Positions 58,693 to 64,000 of a stretch of 64,000 nucleotides of DNA are shown here, in pieces. Numbering within the stretch: position 1 is the stretch's first letter; the number at the start of each line of letters is the position of its first letter. Made by a program: the position numbers and the translations under genes. This DNA comes from Bettongia penicillata ogilbyi. Its lineage: Eukaryota; Chordata; Mammalia; Diprotodontia; Potoroidae. The notes below the pieces were generated by a model. It was given only the letters and a program-made list of their open reading frames with translations, had not been told where the DNA came from and did not search any database. The stretch is taken from assembly GCA_023548195.1 (NCBI GenBank), contig JAJHZJ010000756.1, forward strand, positions 1,302,001 through 1,366,000, given 5' to 3'.

Positions 58693-59232
58693 AAGAATCC
58701 TGCTATTCCAACTCATTCATTTTGCAGAGGAGGGAACTGAGGCCCAAGGAAGTGAAGTGATCTGCTCAAGGTCAAGCAGGTAATTAAATGCCAGAGGTGG
58801 GATTTGAATCTAGGACTTCTGTCTGAAAAGCCAGTGTTTTTACTCCCTGGACCTCAGATTTTGTTTTTTCTTTTTTTTCATCTATGGCATGAGGAGGTTG
58901 AATTATATGATGCTGGAGGTCCCTTCCAGCTCTAGGTCTGTGGCCTCATAAATCAGAGGATGATGATCCATCATTCTACCTTAAAACTGTCCAAAGTCAA
59001 CAAATTTGCCCATTTTTCCCCGCCTTCTCCACCACTGATTTCCACTTACACTATAAGTTGTGTCCTTGACATTATAATACCAGAACAAGGACAGACATGA
59101 GTATCTGATTCTCAGAATGGGGATAGGCATTTAGCAGTTGATTATTTGAGGTATCTTTCATGTGTTGTAGGGTGTGACAAGTAGAAAAAGGGGCATTTAG
59201 GGACCCTGGGAACATCTGCAGTTCCCACTTAC

Positions 59233-59375
59233 TTGCGCTCTCCAGACCCAGGGCTTTCTTCAAGGTGTTGATCAGGAGGAATTTTCCCTGGTTGCAGAAA
59301 GTCCCAGTGAAGTCATTCAGGTCAATGGCCCAAACCATGGCTTCTCTAAAGTTATTCTTCTTCAGCCAACTCAGC
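59233..59375 (-). pseudogene. CHIA: CHIA pseudogene exon 10
   Basis: Reads [32 protein letters not shown] and LKKALGLESA. The FGGAM motif reads FREAM. GTAAGT donor intact. Confidence 0.9.
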
Positions 59376-59484
59376 CTGTGGGACAAGACAGATGTTTGCT
59401 CCAGGCCCAATCTTGGATTCTCCCAAGTCTTTGGGCTACAAGTAGGAATGAACAGACTCAGAGGAGGCCAGAGAATTACTCTAC

Positions 59485-59600
59485 CTTGACTTGCTCCTGG
59501 GGTTGTCATAACCAACCCACTCCTTGCCCTTGTAAGCATAGGGGGCATCCTCAGAAGCCTCCCACACCTGAGTAGTACCATTCTTCAGGAAGGGGCAGAT
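59485..59600 (-). pseudogene. CHIA: CHIA pseudogene exon 9, one base short
   Basis: Reads ICPFLKNGTTQVWEASEDAP, then YAYKGKEWVGYDN and an unfamiliar end. It is 116 bases where the family has 117. Exon 10 appears to carry a compensating extra base. Confidence 0.88.
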
Positions 59601-59718
59601 CTGAGAAAAGAGAAAATTGAAGTGGAGTTTTCAAGAAAAGGGTTGAGTGCAAATGACTTCAAGGAGAGTGTCTATGAACACTTTACAGTGAGATTTTAAT
59701 TCCTTACAAATTTTGGAT

Positions 59719-60216
59719 TGTCTGGCCTAACCGCTGTGGGCTACCAGGTCATCTCACCTATACCAGGTCTTCGGTAATCAGCCGGATAAACTTGTGGGGG
59801 AAGAGACCTCCAGAGTGAAGCAGAGGTGTAGGCTTTATTACTGATACAGGCTACATGTTGACACGCAGGACGAGTTCTCCCCATGGGAGCCTCCTTCTCC
59901 CTCCCGAGGAGAAAGGAATACCCCCTTTCTCAGGCTTTCCTGTCCCCAGTTAAGCTGTCCCAACTACATAGTTCGCTCGTGGACAGCGTGCTCTCAGCCC
60001 CTTAGCCAATTAACAAAACCTGCTCAGACTACAAACCAACCTCAAGGGTGGGATGCTCTCCACAGCAAGTTCCCACTGAGAAGAGGTGGAAAAACAAGAT
60101 ATAACTCGTGTCTCACTCCTCAGTTCCCAGCTGTTCTCTGTGGGGCCTCATGAGAGCTCCCTCACCTTTACCTGACACGAGACCGTTCATGTGAGAACTG
60201 AACTTGTGCCTTAACA
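59719..60216 (-). mobile_element. Solo LTR of an endogenous retrovirus
   Basis: A 498-base element with TG...CA ends, flanked by the perfect 6-base duplication TTGGAT (59713-59718 and 60217-60222). It is GC-richer than its surroundings. AATAAA (complement at 59834-59839) sits about 115 bases from the - strand 3' end, as a U3-R-U5 layout requires. No internal retroviral genes flank it. Six-base duplications are usual for class II (betaretrovirus-like) elements. It lies in intron 8 of the CHIA pseudogene. Confidence 0.82.
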
Positions 60217-61038
60217 TTGGATCGTTTATTTTTAGTGATTATAAGGATATTGAGAGATGTAGAAGATGGGATTAGTCTAGGTTAAGACTTCTTAACCTGG
60301 GATATATTGGAGGGTCCATGAATTTGGAGGGGAAAAAAGTTACATTTTTATTTTCATAGACCTTTAAGTGGAACTTAGCATTTCCTTCAATTACTTAAAA
60401 CATCACTGAGAAGAGAACCACAGACATCACCAGATTGCCAAAGGATGTTTATAGCATAAAAAAAGATTAAGAACCCCTGGTTCAGATAGATAACTTCCAG
60501 GATCCCTTCCAAATGTAACATTCTATGATTCTATGGCTTGTAAAGTATGACCTGACAGTTTGTGGAATGCTATAGATTTACAAAGATTCCATGGTGAATG
60601 TTTGCTCTCCCATAGTCTCCAGATGAGAATTTCAGATATTCTCTGTGACCTGGTTGAGAACCCACCTTAAAGTCAGATGTTTTGGTCTTCCAGTGACCCT
60701 TCTAAAGTACGAAAGGAAAAGAGGAGGCAGTAAGGTACTGTGGAAAGAGAGAAAAACAAATCAGGTTCAAATCTAGCCTCTGATACTCTCTGTGTGACCT
60801 GAAGAATTCACTCTAAATTATCTCTCAAATGAAAAGATTGGCCTAAATGATCTCTGGGGTCACTTCTTGCTCTATGATATTTCCCTTCTGTTTTCTCCTT
60901 TGAATTACAGAAAATTGGGACAGAGAAAGAAGGCTAAGTAAACATCACTGGGAACATGCAACCCTTTTCATTTCTGTTCACAAGCAGAAGGGTCAACAGT
61001 AGTCTTTCTCTCTTTTCATACAGCTTCTAGACACCTAC

Positions 61039-61224
61039 CTCATAGTAAGCCCAGAAGTCAGACTGCCTGGTATAGGTCATAGCAGGACCAGGGCCAGAGG
61101 TAGAGGCACCGATGCCAGTTTCAGAAGGATTGCTCAAGATGAAGGTGTGTCCATAAGATGGGAATCCAACAATGAGCTTCTCAGCTGGGGCGCCATTGTT
61201 TTTCCAACAGTTCATAGTGCAATC
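61039..61224 (-). pseudogene. CHIA: CHIA pseudogene exon 8
   Basis: Sixty-two open codons (the same as human CHIA): NGAPAEKLIVGFPSYGHTFI, LSNPSETGIGASTSGPGPA and DFWAYYE, with CAG acceptor and GTAGGT donor. Confidence 0.92.
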
Positions 61225-61959
61225 CTGCAAGGGAAGGACATTTCTTTCGAGAACCTATTCAAATGCCTCCTCTTTCTTGAAGCATTTTCTGGTTGTTCCC
61301 AATTAATAACAACTAGGATAGGATTTTTGGCCTGGCAGTTTTTCAGACTCTATAAAGACTCTCCAAGGGTTCCATGATGAATTTTTGCTCTCCTATAATC
61401 TCCAAATGAGAACTTCAGACATTCTCTGTGTCTAGAGTGAGGGCCCGCTATCAGGACGAGCAGATTGTACTTCTCTTAAACTTGTCATAGTATGTTTTAT
61501 AAAATAGCTAATTATATTTAATTAGAATTTATGACTACAATTGGTTATAGTTAATTGTATTTTAATCAATATGGAAATGCCTTTTCCCTTCTTTGGGGTG
61601 GTGTGCTCTTTGAGACTCTGACCTCAAAGAGATTTTTAAATTTTATGTTATTGTCTTTCTCAGCATTCAACACACTACCTCACATATAAGAGATGTTTAA
61701 CAAGTGATTGTTGAATAAATGAATGGGTGAATGAACACTTATTCCATCCAGAAGGTACCTTCTTAGTTATTAGCTTACTGCCCTGCCTGGCATCATCGAA
61801 TTATCAAAGTCAATATGTAAAGTGCTTTGAAGACTTAAAAACCCTATGTAAACATAAGTCAGTAGTAGCGGTAGTAATGTTAAATGTAATGCCCTTAGCA
61901 CAGTGCCTGACACACTGCAGGGACTTAGAAATCCTTATTCTCTTCCCTTTCCCTAGTTC

Positions 61960-62190
61960 ACGGTATGTGCAGGGCACTGAGCCAAGAACTTTACAAATAT
62001 CATCTCATTTGATTCTGACAACAACCGCTACAAGGAAAAGGCTGTTATGATCCCCATTTGACACTAGAGGAAACTGAGACAAACAGAGGTTAAGTGACTT
62101 GCCCACAGTCACACAGCTACTAGACTTGAATTCAGGTCTTCCTGACTCCAGATATGGCACTCTAACCACTGGGCTACCCACCAGGACCTT
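61960..62190 (-). mobile_element. MIR-type SINE in the CHIA pseudogene
   Basis: 'gtatgtgcagggcactgag', 'atctcatttgattctgacaa', 'gaggaaactgagacaaacag', 'taagtgacttgcccacagtc'. It occupies the short interval where exons 4-7 should be. Confidence 0.75.
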
Positions 62191-62202
62191 TTTCCTCCTT
62201 AT

Positions 62203-62388
62203 TTGTTTCTCAGATCATTGTAGAGGGGTCTCATCATTCCACTCCATTGTGGTGACCTCATTGTTACTTATTCCAGCAAAAGCATAGATGGGATGAGTAC
62301 AGAGGCAAGGGTCAATGTTATCCAATTTGAGGCTCCCCAGCCTGGCCTGTACTGGGCCCAGTTGGTGAAGTAGCATGTCAGATGGTAG
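62203..62388 (-). pseudogene. CHIA: CHIA pseudogene exon 3, frameshifted
   Basis: Reads [16 protein letters not shown], shifts frame, then reads [16 protein letters not shown] and MEWNDET. It then shifts again at a run of C, and LYNDLRNK would follow. No AG precedes the start; the donor is ATAAGG. Confidence 0.88.
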
Positions 62389-62789
62389 ACAGAGTGTGTT
62401 GGCAGCAAGGAACAAATGTCATGGTGAGGGACAACCTCATTCATTCATTCATTCACACGAGTATCTATTCAACAAGCATTCATTCAACCAGACATGGCAA
62501 TGCGATGGTAAAAATGAAACAGTCCCTGCTCTCAAGAATTCTACTCAAGAATACATTCTACCAGAGAAAACAACATGTACATAGGTAAATATAAGGTATT
62601 ATATATAATGTATATATTTCTATAGTGTAATTATATGTAACGTATTATATGTTATAAGGTCATATAAATACAAATTAAATATAAAGTAATTTTGGGTGTA
62701 GAGAAAGGGACTAATAAATGGGAGCAAGAGAGTAGAAGGTGGTCAGCTCTCCCTTCTCAGGTGCCACTTCAGTGGAGTTTTTTTTAAAT

Positions 62790-63000
62790 AATAACCACAA
62801 TAATAGTTAGTATTTATGAAACTGTTTAAGTTTTATGAAAATTTGTGTACATTACTTCCTTTGATACTCACAACAACCCTGTGAAGTAGATACATTTACG
62901 ATCCCTATTTACAGAAGGGAAAACTGAGGCTGAAAGAGTTCCAATGACTTGTCTGAGGTCATACAGGTAGGTATTTAATTCAGCCACTTCTAACTCAAAG
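62790..63000 (-). mobile_element. MIR-type SINE
   Basis: 'atagttagtatttatgaaac', 'actcacaacaaccctgtgaa', 'gggaaaactgaggctgaaag'. Confidence 0.65.
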
Positions 63001-63264
63001 CTCAGGATCTATAAGCCAATGGAATGCCCAGTGGGATTACAGGCAGCTGTTCTCAGTGATCTGGTGGAGGGCGCTGGTTGGGGGAGAATTCCAAGCAGCA
63101 TTTTATTCAAAAGGCATTTCCATCTGACTGTGAGGTTTGTTAGTAGAATGACTGCTCTGAATCTAGTTAGCTCCAGCTGCTAAATAAGTTGGCCTTCTCT
63201 GAACTCATATAATGGCCTAGATAATGTGCAAAGAAATTATCTGTACTTAAGAACAGCTAGGGGA

Positions 63265-63512
63265 AGCCAGGATGTGTCATAGCACAAAGAGTATAGGGCC
63301 TGGAGTCAGGAAGACCAGAGTTCAAATTCTGTCTCAGACATTTACTAATTGTGTGACCCTGGGCAAGTCACTTAACCTTGTTTGCCTCAGTTTCCTCATT
63401 TGTAAAGTGAGTTGGAGAAGAAAATGGCAAACCACTCTAGGATCTTAGTCAAAAAGCTTCAAATGGGGTCACAAAGAGATGGCTATGATTGAAATTACAG
63501 AAAAACAATAAG
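63265..63512 (+). mobile_element. Marsupial tRNA-derived SINE, full length
   Basis: 'tggagtcaggaagaccagag', 'tgtgaccctgggcaagtcac', 'gaaaatggcaaaccactcta', 'ggggtcacaaagagatggct'. Confidence 0.88.
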
Positions 63513-63569
63513 AATAGCAACCAATTATAAAGTACCTCCTACGTGCCAGGCATTCTATTATCTCATTTG

Positions 63570-63765
63570 ATCCTTACAACTACCTGGGGAGGCAGGTGAC
63601 ATTATTATACCTTTATTACATTTTGAAATTGATTAAACTGAGGCAGGCATTAAGTGACTTGCTCAGGGTCACACACAGGCAATAAACGTCTGAAGTAGGG
63701 CTTGAACTCAGGTTTTCGTGAATCCAAGCCCAGCATTCTACCCACTGTACCGACTAGCTGCCTCT
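63570..63765 (-). mobile_element. MIR-type SINE
   Basis: 'gatccttacaactacctggg', 'cattaagtgacttgctcagg', 'ttgaactcaggttttcgtga', 'tctacccactgtaccgacta'. Confidence 0.7.
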
Positions 63766-63860
63766 GTACATTTGAGAATTGGCTAGGTCTACGAGGATCT
63801 TCTAAAAACAAGTGTGTCTGTGTAGGGTGGGCAGTAGGGAAGCAGGAGCCTGTGACTTAC

Positions 63861-63890
63861 CCAGCTGAGCAAGCAGCACCAGGGCCAGAC
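63861..63890 (-). pseudogene. CHIA: CHIA pseudogene exon 2
   Basis: Reads GLALVLLAQLG between CTAG and GTAAGT; intact signal-peptide core. Confidence 0.85.
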
Positions 63891-64000
63891 CTAGTGAAGA
63901 AAAAAATCAATCAACAAACATTTATTCAGTACTTTACACACATCAGACACTCTGAGAATCCAACATTCTCCATTCTGAGAATCCAACAGAAATTGCATGG

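Larger units (their letters stand above)
57398..63890 (-). pseudogene. CHIA: CHIA (acidic mammalian chitinase) pseudogene
   Basis: Six exons on the - strand: exon 2 63861-63890, exon 3 about 62203-62388, exon 8 61039-61224, exon 9 59485-59600, exon 10 59233-59375, exon 11 57398-57669. Exon 1 would lie beyond the window. Exons 4-7 are absent: only about 980 bases separate exons 3 and 8, so the catalytic DxxDxDxE exon is gone. Exon 3 has at least two frameshifts, no AG acceptor and a donor reading AT. Exon 11 has a TGA at 57485-57487 where AMCase has tryptophan in NNRNAFWHC, and the CBD cysteine pair reads CECYNW. The Ser/Gly-rich linker and exon 8 are strikingly CHIA-like, which supports orthology. 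A functional chitinase cannot be made. A solo LTR lies between exons 8 and 9. Confidence 0.92.

Noticed and set aside
59072..59581. Open frame of about 169 codons on the - strand
   Set aside because: It joins pieces of CHIA exons 9 and 10 through the intron. The real exon boundaries are given by splice sites.
1..64000. CRISPR arrays, rRNA, functional tRNA genes, operons or bacterial features
   Set aside because: None seen. tRNA-like segments are SINE heads lacking a full cloverleaf, and the DNA is clearly vertebrate nuclear.

Overview
This window is vertebrate, almost certainly marsupial, nuclear DNA. The support is: split genes with GT-AG introns, a mammalian chitinase (GH18) gene cluster, many tRNA-headed SINEs of the type common in marsupials, L1/HAL1 copies with G-rich 3' ends, old L2 and MIR relics, and very low CpG outside one promoter-like spot. 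The exact species cannot be read from the sequence.

Layout. 0-3.3 kb: two tandem HAL1-type (ORF1-only L1) retroposons. 3.39 kb: a penultimate-type exon of a GH18 gene whose earlier exons lie before the window; its C-terminal tail is frameshifted. 4.8-7.0 kb: an L1 copy with an inverted 5' segment, bounded by near-perfect target-site duplications. 13.66-17.04 kb: exons 2-6 of a broken GH18 gene (nonsense codon, dead splice sites, no 3' half). 28.27 kb: a lone GH18 first coding exon with its own TATA box. 31.1-45.8 kb: a complete 11-exon chitinase gene on the + strand (482 codons by my splicing) with signal peptide, intact DxxDxDxE catalytic motif and a six-cysteine C-terminal chitin-binding domain. 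48.45-53.67 kb: CIMAP3 (PIFO) on the - strand, with a CpG-rich, X-box-bearing promoter but a disrupted reading frame. 57.4-63.9 kb: CHIA (acidic mammalian chitinase) on the - strand as a pseudogene. It lacks exons 4-7, has frameshifts and a nonsense codon, and carries a solo LTR in an intron.

Reading. Turned round, the order CHIA > PIFO > < chitinase matches the human order CHIA > PIFO > < OVGP1 as I know it. The intact gene therefore sits where placental mammals carry oviductin (OVGP1). Unlike OVGP1, it keeps the catalytic acid and the chitin-binding domain. In the same window the CHIA ortholog, PIFO and at least one further GH18 copy are decayed. The picture is of a chitinase cluster with heavy turnover in which one member appears functional.

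The rest is repeats and introns with no supportable coding sequence. Repeat boundaries are by eye and approximate. Exon boundaries were placed by splice consensus, reading phase and family resemblance, without transcripts or database searches.
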